NCBI GenBank assembly: GCA_913041325.1
Contig: CAJWHU010000089.1
Location: 1 to 6,436 of the forward strand
Direction of reading: 5' to 3'
Source: an uncultured Fidelibacterota bacterium
Lineage (GTDB): Bacteria > Marinisomatota > Marinisomatia > Marinisomatales > UBA1611
DNA: 6,436 bases
This document shows positions 1 to 5,900 of this stretch, one piece after another. The notes under the pieces were generated by a model, which saw nothing but the letters and a program-made list of their open reading frames with translations, was not told the DNA's origin and made no database searches. Position 1 is the stretch's first letter; each line of letters starts with the position of its first letter. A program made the translations under genes and the position numbers.

Positions 1-165
1 TCACTTTCGGGTCAGGTGGTGCAATCGATAAAATATTATCCTAGAGCTCTAGGTCTTAATGAAATCCAAATTAAACTCAATAATAGAAATGCTACAGGAT
101 GTTATTTTGTAAAAATAAAGCACCTGGACCAAATAGCTGTAAATAAAGTCCTGTATCTTAAATGA
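1..165 (+). CDS. C-terminal end of a secreted protein with a T9SS type A-like sorting domain (5' truncated by the window edge)
   Basis: An open frame enters from the left edge and ends at a TGA at 163-165, giving 54 residues. It begins SLSGQVVQSIKYY, continues LNEIQIKLNN and ends GCYFVKIKHLDQIAVNKVLY-LK. This follows the pattern of type IX secretion C-terminal domains (Por_Secre_tail/TIGR04183 type): an L-x-G-x-V-V strand, an L-x-x-N-x-I-x-I strand, then G-x-Y-F-V-K-I and a terminal basic K-V-x-x-L-K. In that family the domain directs an exported protein through the outer membrane and is cleaved, leaving the cargo on the surface or free. The catalytic or binding part of the cargo lies outside the window, so its activity is unknown. 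The next gene begins 50 bases downstream on the same strand, so co-transcription is possible. The domain call is by pattern, without a profile search. Confidence 0.75.
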   Translation, partial: SLSGQVVQSIKYYPRALGLNEIQIKLNNRNATGCYFVKIKHLDQIAVNKVLYLK

Positions 166-215
166 CAGCGGTCAAACTTTTTGATTATCTAGGCAGTTTA
201 ATCTAGAACAAATAA

Positions 216-2918
216 ATGGAACTCTATTTAGGTCTTATTGCGAATATGATCAACTGCACAACATTTATAATAAATTTATTTTTAGTTATTTTTTTTCTTT
301 GTGCATCTGTTCTTGGAGATGTAGTGAAACCATCGTATACGGTTATACGATCCAAAGAGACCATAACAATTGATGGTTCGCTTGATGAGCCAGTTTGGTC
401 TCAAGGTGAGGCTATTTCTGGCTTCGTACAAAAAGATCCAAGGCCAAATGATCCTGCTACACATAGGACCGAAGTCAGAGTCGCTCTTGATGATGAATTT
501 ATATATATTGGAGCTTATTTGTTCGATAGTGCACCTGATTCAATAGCCAAACAGATTGTTCGCCGGGATGGATGGGGTTATGTAGATTGGTTTGCAGTCG
601 GTATTGATAGTTACAATGACAAAAGGACTTGTTATGGATTTTGGGCTAGCCCAAGTGGCTCAATGAGAGACATGCTACATTACAACGACACTGAGACAGA
701 CAAATCATGGGATGCAGTTTGGGAGACAAAATCAGTTATTCAAACTGATGGATGGTCTGCCGAAATGAAGATACCCCTTTCGCAGCTGCGCTACAACGCT
801 TCTTCAGGCCAGCAAGAGTGGGGAATTAATTTTTATAGAAGGACAGCTCGGTCAGGTGAAGAGTGCTTCTGGGCTCCAATTCTTATGGAAACAAAAGGGT
901 TTGTTTCGCAGTTCGGTACTTTAAAAGGAATTCGATTAGAGAAACAAAAAAAACGCATAGAGTTTTTGCCTTATGTAGCATCGACAAACTTAATTCAGCC
1001 TGGTAATAAAAGTGATCCTTTTTGGCAATCAAATAATGTGTCTGGAAACTTGGGCGTCGATGTAAAATTAGGATTAGGGTCAAACTTTACCCTTACAGGA
1101 ACGATAAATCCAGATTTTGGTCAGGTAGAGGCAGATCCTGCTGATTTAAACTTATCGGCTTTTGAAACATTTTTTGATGAGCGGCGACCCTTTTTTTTAG
1201 AAGGAACGGATATATTTCAATTTGGTAAAACTAGAGGAGTCAGTGGTTTAAATAGTGGCTCGGGATCTACCCGTTTTTTCTATAGCCGCAGAATAGGTAG
1301 AAGTCCAAGAGGAGAGATCATAGAATCTGGTATCCAATTTGAAAATTATCCAAAAAAGACAAATATAATTTCTGCCCTGAAGCTAAGCGGTAGAACAGCT
1401 AATGGATTGTCTGTGGGAATCCTAAGTGCCTTAACGAATAAAGCAACCGCATCATATATTGACTCCTCCGGATATACGAAGTCACAAATTATTGAACCCT
1501 ATTCTTATTTTACAGTACTTCGCCTTAAGCAAGATATAGGCTCGGGCAGGTTTGTTCTCGGTGGCTTTATGACACATCAAAATCAAAGACTTTCAAATGA
1601 TTACTTAAGGGAAGCTTTTCTAGAGAACGCATTTGTGACTGGTCTTGATTTTGAATACGCATTGCCTGATCCGTCGTGGGTTGTTAGTGGAGTTGTATCT
1701 CGGTCACATATTTTTGGTAATCAAGATGTAGTTTTAGACATTCAAGAGAGTTCTGCTCATTATTTTCAGCAACCTGGGGATAATATATTTGTTGATAGTT
1801 TGAAAACTAGCTTGAACGGTGTCAGTACTGAATTTAGCATTGCAAAAATTTCAGGAAAAAATTTAAAAGGGTCATTGACATTTACTCAACTTTCGCCGGG
1901 GTATAACGTGAATGAATTAGGTTACATGCGATCAGCAAACTCAAAAACGATAAATAGCAGCCTGAAATATGAGGATTATACCCCCGGAAGGTTCTGGCAA
2001 ATATTTTCCTTTAGTTTTGGTAGCTACCAGAATTGGGATTATGATTTCAAAAACGTTAATTCAGGAATTTGGATGGAAAACTGGATACGTTTAAATAGTT
2101 GGAATGTGCTATCATGGGACTATAGGAACTCCTTTGGTGGGACGAATAGGGCATTCACTCGAGGTGGTCCAGTATCTGCTAGACCTACATGGAACAAATT
2201 TGGATTAAAGTTTGAAACTGATAGAAGAAAAAAGCTAAATAGCTTTATCAGTTTAGGTTACAGGTTAGCAGAAGATAACGAGTTTGATAAATCGTTTGGC
2301 TCCGGGTTTAGATTGAGACCCAATACGAAATTAGATCTGGAGGTGGAATTTTATTTAAGAAATGAGTTTGATACCGATCAGTATATTGACCAAATAAGTG
2401 ATGAACAAGCGATAAATACTTACGGTAAAAGGTACATTTTCTCAGATATAAGTAACGATACAAAGGGAATGACCCTCGAAGCAGATATGATACATTCACC
2501 TACAGTATCTTTTCAGTTTTTTATGAGGCCAGAGCTTGGACATTATCAATATAGAGGACTGAAGGAATTTAACAATCCGGGAGGTTATGATTTTATTTAT
2601 TATGAAGAAAACCAGATAAGAGAGATTGATGAAAATACGGTTGAAATCACTCCTAGCTATGCGACAGATGCAAATTCCTTTACTTTATCAAAAGATTTTA
2701 TAAGAGGCTTTAATTTTATCTCAATAAGATCAAATTTCGTTGTTAAGTGGGAGTTTAAACCAGGTTCTTCGATGTTTTTAGTTTGGCAACACGAGAGGAA
2801 TCATTATGAGATTACTGATCAGAAAAATTTGCGAATATACGACGGAGTGGATAAACTTTTAGGCTCAGATTATGTCAGCACCTTCATGATTAAAGTGGCC
2901 CACTGGTTTAGTTCATGA
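216..2918 (+). CDS. DUF5916 outer-membrane beta-barrel protein with N-terminal CBM9-like domain
   Basis: The 900-residue product starts with a hydrophobic export signal (about residues 11-33, ending near VLG-D). Residues about 48-230 form a carbohydrate-binding family 9-like domain, opening ITIDGSLDEPVW and including WSAEMKIPLSQLRY. Residues 298-330 carry the hallmark DUF5916 block, NPDFGQVEADPADLN followed by LSAFETFFDERRPFFLEG. The rest is rich in alternating aromatic and polar strands and ends in an aromatic segment (VAHWFSS), as expected of an outer-membrane barrel. Length fits the family (about 700-900). The function of the family is not established; a role in surface glycan binding or uptake is only suggested by the CBM9-like part. 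The start is uncertain: ATG 216 gives the longest frame, but ATG 246 (residue 11) gives a more normal 24-residue signal peptide, and neither has a clear ribosome binding site. The 3' end overlaps the convergent gene by 11 bases. Confidence 0.88.
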   Translation: MELYLGLIANMINCTTFIINLFLVIFFLCASVLGDVVKPSYTVIRSKETITIDGSLDEPVWSQGEAISGFVQKDPRPNDPATHRTEVRVALDDEFIYIGAYLFDSAPDSIAKQIVRRDGWGYVDWFAVGIDSYNDKRTCYGFWASPSGSMRDMLHYNDTETDKSWDAVWETKSVIQTDGWSAEMKIPLSQLRYNASSGQQEWGINFYRRTARSGEECFWAPILMETKGFVSQFGTLKGIRLEKQKKRIEFLPYVASTNLIQPGNKSDPFWQSNNVSGNLGVDVKLGLGSNFTLTGTINPDFGQVEADPADLNLSAFETFFDERRPFFLEGTDIFQFGKTRGVSGLNSGSGSTRFFYSRRIGRSPRGEIIESGIQFENYPKKTNIISALKLSGRTANGLSVGILSALTNKATASYIDSSGYTKSQIIEPYSYFTVLRLKQDIGSGRFVLGGFMTHQNQRLSNDYLREAFLENAFVTGLDFEYALPDPSWVVSGVVSRSHIFGNQDVVLDIQESSAHYFQQPGDNIFVDSLKTSLNGVSTEFSIAKISGKNLKGSLTFTQLSPGYNVNELGYMRSANSKTINSSLKYEDYTPGRFWQIFSFSFGSYQNWDYDFKNVNSGIWMENWIRLNSWNVLSWDYRNSFGGTNRAFTRGGPVSARPTWNKFGLKFETDRRKKLNSFISLGYRLAEDNEFDKSFGSGFRLRPNTKLDLEVEFYLRNEFDTDQYIDQISDEQAINTYGKRYIFSDISNDTKGMTLEADMIHSPTVSFQFFMRPELGHYQYRGLKEFNNPGGYDFIYYEENQIREIDENTVEITPSYATDANSFTLSKDFIRGFNFISIRSNFVVKWEFKPGSSMFLVWQHERNHYEITDQKNLRIYDGVDKLLGSDYVSTFMIKVAHWFSS

Positions 2919-3291
2919 CTTTAACTGCATCCTTGATTACCAAGCGGTCATTAAATTCATCATAGTCACTAATTCTACCTTTCAATTTAAGGCTGTCTCG
3001 CAATTTTGCATCTATTTGTGATTCTGAAGAGCATATGATCCTGTGATTCAGTACAATCACTAAAGAATCAAGTTCTGTTACTATGCCATTAACCTGTATT
3101 ACTTTGTTTACAAGAAAGTCCCCCTCTTTTACCTGAAAGCGCCATATCAAATCATCGGCATCAGTGATTAAAGCAGGCTCTGAGTCTATATTATCAAATT
3201 TAAATTTTTGTGTGTAATAAGTAAAAGCTACTAGAGCAGCAAGTGGCAGTACTGATCGGAATATTTTCCAGTTCATTTCAGCTCTTGTCAT
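2908..3291 (-). CDS. Membrane-anchored OB-fold protein (tRNA_anti-like family)
   Basis: Last gene of the leftward operon. From the ATG at 3291 the product is 127 residues: a basic N-terminus, one membrane segment (about 9-25) and then a domain at about 42-124. The domain pattern is LVNKVIQVNGIVTELDS, then IVLNHRIICS, then LKLKGRISDYDE and LVIKDAVKV. This strand order, with V-x-V-x-G-x-V, a mid-domain I-x-C and K-G-x-x-x-x-Y, resembles the tRNA_anti-like OB-fold family (Pfam PF12869) of small envelope proteins in Bacteroidota. Ligands of this family are not known, and despite the name there is no reason to assume tRNA binding. A longer reading from a TTG at 3330 would overlap the upstream stop (TTGA). 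I prefer ATG 3291 because AAAGGAA lies 8 bases before it and the signal anchor starts normally. The 3' end overlaps the DUF5916 gene, so no separate terminator fits between them. Confidence 0.72.
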   Translation of the reverse strand: MTRAEMNWKIFRSVLPLAALVAFTYYTQKFKFDNIDSEPALITDADDLIWRFQVKEGDFLVNKVIQVNGIVTELDSLVIVLNHRIICSSESQIDAKLRDSLKLKGRISDYDEFNDRLVIKDAVKVMN

Positions 3292-3299
3292 CGTGACTG

Positions 3300-3306
3300 T
3301 TCCTTT
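3300..3306 (-). promoter_or_regulatory. Ribosome binding site AAAGGAA deciding the start at 3291
   Basis: On the minus strand AAAGGAA ends 8 bases before the ATG at 3291-3289. It supports this start over the in-frame TTG at 3330, 13 codons upstream, which would overlap the preceding gene's stop codon. Confidence 0.6.
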
Positions 3307-3326
3307 ATTTACCCCTATATTTATAA

Positions 3327-3653
3327 TCAATCAAACTTTATTGTGACATAGTATCGCGGATCAATAATCCCACGAGATCTGTCTTCAATAATGTTTTTTT
3401 CAGTATAACCATTAATACTCATTATCAAGTCGATATAACGGTTTAATGTTACTTTTCTTTTTTTTAAGGAGCTTTTAGTAGGATTACCTCTTTGTTCGAC
3501 AAATACAAGAGTATACATATCTTTATTGGATTTATCCTTTCGCATTTTGATAAGATATATTCTGTCACTTTTGATATTTACCTCATTTCCAAAATAGTCA
3601 ATAGGAGCAGAGCATGACATTATAAGTAGTGCACTGATAATTCCCTTTCGCAT
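3327..3653 (-). CDS. Small predicted lipoprotein, function unknown
   Basis: The 108-residue product begins MRKGIISALLIMSCSAPIDY. It has a basic N-terminus, a short hydrophobic stretch and a lipobox-like IMSC, so Cys14 is the likely lipidated residue after signal peptidase II cleavage. The mature part (about 95 residues) is rich in Lys and Arg, with a strand-like YTLVFVEQRG near residues 47-56 and a C-terminal YYVTIKFD. I do not recognise a family. Its ATG shares one base with the upstream gene's stop (TAATG), a standard arrangement for translational coupling, and no separate Shine-Dalgarno motif is visible. It is the middle gene of a three-gene leftward unit whose neighbours also appear exported or anchored, so a joint envelope role is reasonable but unproven. 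Confidence 0.7.
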   Translation of the reverse strand: MRKGIISALLIMSCSAPIDYFGNEVNIKSDRIYLIKMRKDKSNKDMYTLVFVEQRGNPTKSSLKKRKVTLNRYIDLIMSINGYTEKNIIEDRSRGIIDPRYYVTIKFD

Positions 3654-4126
3654 TAGTTAAAATCAAAATAATTATATGGCTTAAGCGGGGTTATCGAGAA
3701 TACTTTCCATTTATCATTATTTTTTCTAAAAGAATACATTGCAGCCCCTGTAAAATACGTTTGCCCTTTTTTATTAATCCTTGAATACATTGCATTAACG
3801 ATGGCGATTTCATCATTGAGTAATTTCACATCTAATTTTTTCCATTCGCTGTGTGAGTAATCCTTTTTAAAATTCTTACGTAATTTTTTGAGTAGCTTTT
3901 TTAAATCGCGTTGATTGGTTGCGAGCAACGTACTTTGGTTCATGTTGTAGCTGAACGGGTAATCAAAAAATAATTCTAAATCATTTAGTCTTGGATTAAT
4001 AAACTCAAAGCTAACATTAACCATTTGGTTAAGTATTTTATTTTTCTCAATTTGATTTGAAAATAATAAAGTAATTGGGAGTATACCTCCAATGGCGCAA
4101 CTAATTAATTTTGTGATCTTTAGCAT
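3653..4126 (-). CDS. Exported protein with a probable NTF2-like (SnoaL/DUF4440-type) fold
   Basis: First gene of the leftward operon, 157 residues. Residues about 5-24 form a hydrophobic signal peptide or anchor (ISCAIGGILPITLLFSNQ), with no clear lipobox. The remainder reads as a helix (about 25-55), a Lys-rich helix (NQRDLKKLLKKLRKNF, 71-86), then WKKLDVKLLNDEIAIVNAMY and finally FTGAAMYSFRKNNDKWKVFS. The last two blocks match the sheet of NTF2-like proteins, where a strand with alternating Ala/Val and Tyr is followed by Y-x-F-x-K-x-x-x-x-W-K-V. Proteins of this fold are diverse (ligand binding, enzymes, assembly), so no activity can be assigned. The start is well supported by AGGAG 5 bases upstream. 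The stop overlaps the next start by one base. The fold call rests on pattern only. Confidence 0.65.
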   Translation of the reverse strand: MLKITKLISCAIGGILPITLLFSNQIEKNKILNQMVNVSFEFINPRLNDLELFFDYPFSYNMNQSTLLATNQRDLKKLLKKLRKNFKKDYSHSEWKKLDVKLLNDEIAIVNAMYSRINKKGQTYFTGAAMYSFRKNNDKWKVFSITPLKPYNYFDFN

Positions 4127-4131
4127 TCAAG

Positions 4132-4136
4132 CTCCT
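4132..4136 (-). promoter_or_regulatory. Ribosome binding site AGGAG for the first gene of the leftward operon
   Basis: On the minus strand TTTTAGGAGCTTGA precedes the ATG at 4126-4124, with 5 bases between AGGAG and the start. It fixes the start of the NTF2-like gene and is one of the clearest Shine-Dalgarno motifs in the window. Confidence 0.65.
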
Positions 4137-4216
4137 AAAAAATTAATTGCAAAAATTAAATAGAACATTATTAACATTTTTTACTTATCATGTTTCAGTT
4201 TTATGATTTTTAATTT

Positions 4217-4226
4217 GCAAATTTGC
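4217..4226. repeat. Perfect 10-base palindrome GCAAATTTGC
   Basis: The sequence equals its own reverse complement. A near copy, GCAAAATTGC, begins 29 bases downstream at 4246, close to three helical turns. Lying between divergent genes, the two could be regulator half-sites, but in such AT-rich DNA chance is a fair alternative. Confidence 0.4.
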
Positions 4227-4258
4227 TTCCAATGTATTTGTATATGCAAAATTGCGCC

Positions 4259-4278
4259 ATAGTTAAATATAAAACTAT
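4259..4278. repeat. Inverted repeat ATAGTT-N8-AACTAT upstream of the MORN-repeat gene
   Basis: Six-base perfect arms (4259-4264 and 4273-4278) flank an 8-base AT spacer. The repeat ends 15 bases before the ATG at 4294, so it could be an operator or part of the transcribed leader. It is weak as a hairpin because the arms are AT-rich. Confidence 0.35.
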
Positions 4279-4293
4279 AACTATATTGCACTA

Positions 4294-4896
4294 ATGAAGT
4301 TTCAGAAAATAGTAGCTTTTTTAATATTTTTTTGCACTTGCGCCAAACAGCCAGTTGATTTTGAAAAAGATCTTGAATTTGATCGTGGCGTTTTTTTGAA
4401 TAAAGAGACAGCCGAGCCTTACAACGGTATCATAGTTGGGTATCATAAAAACGGACAAGTTAAAACAAGAGGTACCCTGAAAGATGGAGTGCCACATGGT
4501 ACGACCACTAGCTGGTTTGACAACAAAGTGAAAAAGTCCGAACTGAGATTTAAAAAGGGAAAAAATCATGGATTGCAAACTTTTTGGTTTGCAGATGGTG
4601 CTAAGAAGGAAGAGGGGGAATATCATGAAGGATCAAGGGAAGGATTATGGACTTACTGGCACAGAAACGGGCGTAAAAAAAGACAGGGTGCTTTTAAATC
4701 AGATAAGCAACATGGAATGTGGACTGCCTGGTATGAAAATGGACGTCGAGAGGAAGAGGGTATGTTTAAAAATGGAACAATGGATGGTCATATGATTGGC
4801 TGGTACGAAAGTGGAAACAAAAAATATGAAAGCTATTACAGAAATGGTAGATTAGAGGGTAAAAAATTCATATGGAATGATGTAAGTAATCCATAA
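4294..4896 (+). CDS. MORN-repeat lipoprotein (YwqK-like MORN_2 repeats)
   Basis: The 200-residue product starts MKFQKIVAFLIFFCTCAKQP, a lipoprotein-like signal with Cys14 or Cys16 as the candidate lipidated residue (the lipobox is non-canonical). Residues 45-188 are six consecutive 24-residue repeats, each starting with Gly at 45, 69, 93, 117, 141 and 165, with a partial seventh from 189. The pattern is G-x-x-T-x-W-(Y/F)-x-x-G-x-x-K-x-x-x-x-(Y/F)-K-x-G-x-x-H/D, typical of MORN_2 repeats such as GLWTYWHRNGRKK. Such proteins are often annotated as a 'YwqK family antitoxin', but no toxin partner is seen next to this gene and that label should not be taken as function here. The repeats form an extended beta-sheet and probably serve in binding at the envelope. 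It appears to be a single-gene unit: the divergent operon is on its left and a 138-base gap on its right. No Shine-Dalgarno motif precedes the ATG. Confidence 0.85.
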   Translation: MKFQKIVAFLIFFCTCAKQPVDFEKDLEFDRGVFLNKETAEPYNGIIVGYHKNGQVKTRGTLKDGVPHGTTTSWFDNKVKKSELRFKKGKNHGLQTFWFADGAKKEEGEYHEGSREGLWTYWHRNGRKKRQGAFKSDKQHGMWTAWYENGRREEEGMFKNGTMDGHMIGWYESGNKKYESYYRNGRLEGKKFIWNDVSNP

Positions 4897-4959
4897 GCAC
4901 TGGTTGATTTTGTGTGAAGGATTAAAATTGGATTAGCGCTGGTAGGGCGGTAGGCATAA

Positions 4960-4973
4960 CGCTCAAAACGCTC
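4960..4973. repeat. Dispersed 14-base motif CGCTCAAAACGCTC, copy 1
   Basis: It matches 13 of 14 bases with CGCTCAATACGCTC at 5901-5914. Each copy contains CGCTC twice, 9 bases apart. This copy lies 62 bases before the DoxX-like ATG and the second lies just after the next gene's stop, so together they bracket the two-gene unit. Confidence 0.45.
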
Positions 4974-5021
4974 GCATAAAATTTGTAAATGAAATTTAAT
5001 AATATTAATTTTGGAATTATC

Positions 5022-5028
5022 GGGAGAG
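5022..5028 (+). promoter_or_regulatory. Ribosome binding site GGGAGAG deciding the start at 5035
   Basis: GGGAGAG lies 6 bases before the ATG at 5035. It supports this start rather than an in-frame TTG at 5011, eight codons upstream. Confidence 0.6.
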
Positions 5029-5034
5029 CAATCT

Positions 5035-5379
5035 ATGATCATCAGCCTTGATATTATTCTAGAGGCCATGAAGGTTATCTCTGGAGTAGCAATCTTTTTT
5101 GTTTGGGTTGTAAGGTACAAAAATATCAGAAAAGAATTTGATGAGTATAATTTGCCTACATGGCTTAGGGATCTGACTGGAATTTTGAAATTATCATTTG
5201 CGTGTATGCTCCAATTCTCGAACCCATTTTTAGTCAGGGTAGGCGCAATTGGTATTGTATTTCTTATGCTAGCAGCAGTGTTCACCCACATTAGGTTAAG
5301 AAGCACTTTTAGGAGGTATATTGCGTCTGTGGTAATGCTTACAATCAGTGTTTTTATACTGTATTTTGAAAGTTTTTAA
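5035..5379 (+). CDS. DoxX-like small integral membrane protein
   Basis: From ATG 5035 the product is 114 residues with four predicted membrane segments (about 5-27, 48-62, 68-86 and 95-112). The middle reads NLPTWLRDLTGILKLSFAC, then VGAIGIVFLMLAAVFTHIRL. This resembles the DoxX-like (DoxX_2, PF13564) pattern: L-P-x-W-L, then a G-x-L-x-L helix, then A-x-G-x-x-x-L-M-x-x-A-x-x-T-H. The length fits that family. Biochemical function is not established for most members; some relatives link to quinone or redox processes, which is not shown here. A longer reading from TTG 5011 is possible, but the Shine-Dalgarno motif favours 5035. The next gene, a lipoprotein, starts 13 bases after this stop in the preferred reading, so the two are probably co-transcribed. 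Confidence 0.68.
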   Translation: MIISLDIILEAMKVISGVAIFFVWVVRYKNIRKEFDEYNLPTWLRDLTGILKLSFACMLQFSNPFLVRVGAIGIVFLMLAAVFTHIRLRSTFRRYIASVVMLTISVFILYFESF

Positions 5380-5392
5380 AATTACAGAAGAA

Positions 5393-5896
5393 TTGAAAAA
5401 GTATAGAAAACATTTTTACAAGCTGTTTTACTCGCTGGCACTGGTACTCCCTGGATGCTCTTCTGATGGCGACCTTAGCGTTAACATTTTGAACGATAAG
5501 TGGGTTTCAAATACGACACCGAAGTCCGAGGTATGGTTTCAAAATTGGGGCGATTATCAAAGATTGCTAATGGTCATAAACAGTGACACAATGGACATTG
5601 TACCTGGCCCTTACGTAACTGAAAAAGAGGGTAAGCCTTACCTAAAACCAATACCCTATAGAAAGGTTGAAAAACAACAGCTAAAAGGTAACATATATTG
5701 GAACGAGCCTCCCAAATGGGATGATGGTCACATGAATAGCGCAAGATGGATTGTGGATAGATCAAATCCTAAAATTAGTTTACCACGCACTTACAACATC
5801 GAGTTAGCTATGGCTGACGGCAGTTTAAAATTGGAGGTTTTTGAAGACCAAGAACCATATCTTCAATTAGACCTAAGACCAATTAAGTCCTACTAG
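5393..5896 (+). CDS. Predicted lipoprotein of unknown function, probable TTG start
   Basis: I chose the TTG at 5393 because the product then opens as a textbook lipoprotein signal: (M)KKYRKHFYKLFYSLALVLPGC. It has a basic N-terminus, a hydrophobic core and the lipobox L-P-G-C, with Cys22 as the lipidated residue. No ATG is available in this part of the frame. A GTG at 5348 would extend the product to 182 residues, but it would overlap the DoxX-like gene by 32 bases and put an extra 15 residues before the signal. The mature part (about 146 residues) is rich in Trp, Tyr and Pro, with VWFQNWGDYQRLLMVINSD, IYWNEPPKWDDGHM and ARWIVDRSNP, and looks mainly beta. I recognise no family. It follows the DoxX-like gene by 13 bases, and the shared transcript suggests that the two act together in the envelope. 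Confidence 0.65.
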   Translation: MKKYRKHFYKLFYSLALVLPGCSSDGDLSVNILNDKWVSNTTPKSEVWFQNWGDYQRLLMVINSDTMDIVPGPYVTEKEGKPYLKPIPYRKVEKQQLKGNIYWNEPPKWDDGHMNSARWIVDRSNPKISLPRTYNIELAMADGSLKLEVFEDQEPYLQLDLRPIKSY

Positions 5897-5900
5897 AAAT

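Larger units (their letters stand above)
4127..4293. promoter_or_regulatory. Divergent intergenic region, presumed promoters for both flanking units
   Basis: This 167-base AT-rich segment separates the leftward operon (starting at 4126) from the rightward MORN-repeat lipoprotein gene (starting at 4294), so promoters for both must lie here or inside the neighbouring genes. It contains the palindrome GCAAATTTGC (4217-4226), the near copy GCAAAATTGC (4246-4255) and an ATAGTT/AACTAT inverted repeat (4259-4278). A weak sigma-70-like pair for the rightward gene is TTGCGC (4252-4257) and TATAAC (4276-4281) with 18 bases between. If used, it would leave a very short leader. No confident -35/-10 pair is claimed for the leftward operon. 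Confidence 0.4.
4897..5034. other. Intergenic region with a tandem CGCTC motif and no clear terminator
   Basis: The 138 bases between the MORN-repeat gene and the DoxX-like gene contain a GC-richer patch (about 4935-4975) in otherwise AT-rich DNA. The patch includes AGCGCT (4935-4940) and the motif CGCTCAAAACGCTC. AGCG and CGCT could pair across a 21-base loop, but there is no stable stem followed by a T-run, so I do not call a terminator. The DoxX-like gene's ribosome binding site closes the region. A promoter is expected here but none is clear. Confidence 0.4.

Noticed and set aside
181..207. Sigma-70 promoter and ATCTAG direct repeat before the DUF5916 gene
   Set aside because: TTGATT and TAATCT are only 12 bases apart, too close for a promoter, and the 6-base repeat is short enough to be chance.
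1191..1198. T8 run in the DUF5916 gene as a phase-variation tract
   Set aside because: It encodes part of the conserved R-P-F-F-L-E-G motif, so it is explained by the protein sequence; eight bases is short for a switching tract.
4321..4626. Leftward open frame of 101 codons opposite the MORN-repeat gene
   Set aside because: Antisense shadow of a well-supported gene, with no family pattern.
4568..4795. Plus-strand open frame of 75 codons inside the MORN-repeat gene
   Set aside because: It is an out-of-frame reading of the periodic repeats, which keep a second frame open; no independent support.
4294..4896. YwqK-type antitoxin and a toxin-antitoxin pair
   Set aside because: The label comes from database naming of MORN_2 proteins. 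No adjacent small toxin-like gene exists, and the product has a lipoprotein-like signal, which points to the envelope rather than to a cytoplasmic antitoxin.
4951..5034. Possible integron attC site (GCATAAC followed by GCTCAA)
   Set aside because: The left part loosely resembles an attC core, but no matching GTTRRRY right end or folded-arm symmetry follows within the usual distance, and no integrase is visible.
4836..5306. Leftward open frame of 156 codons opposite the DoxX-like gene
   Set aside because: It is longer than the gene it opposes, but its product has no recognisable pattern, it runs antisense through the end of the MORN-repeat gene, and the plus strand has a good ribosome binding site and a family-like product.
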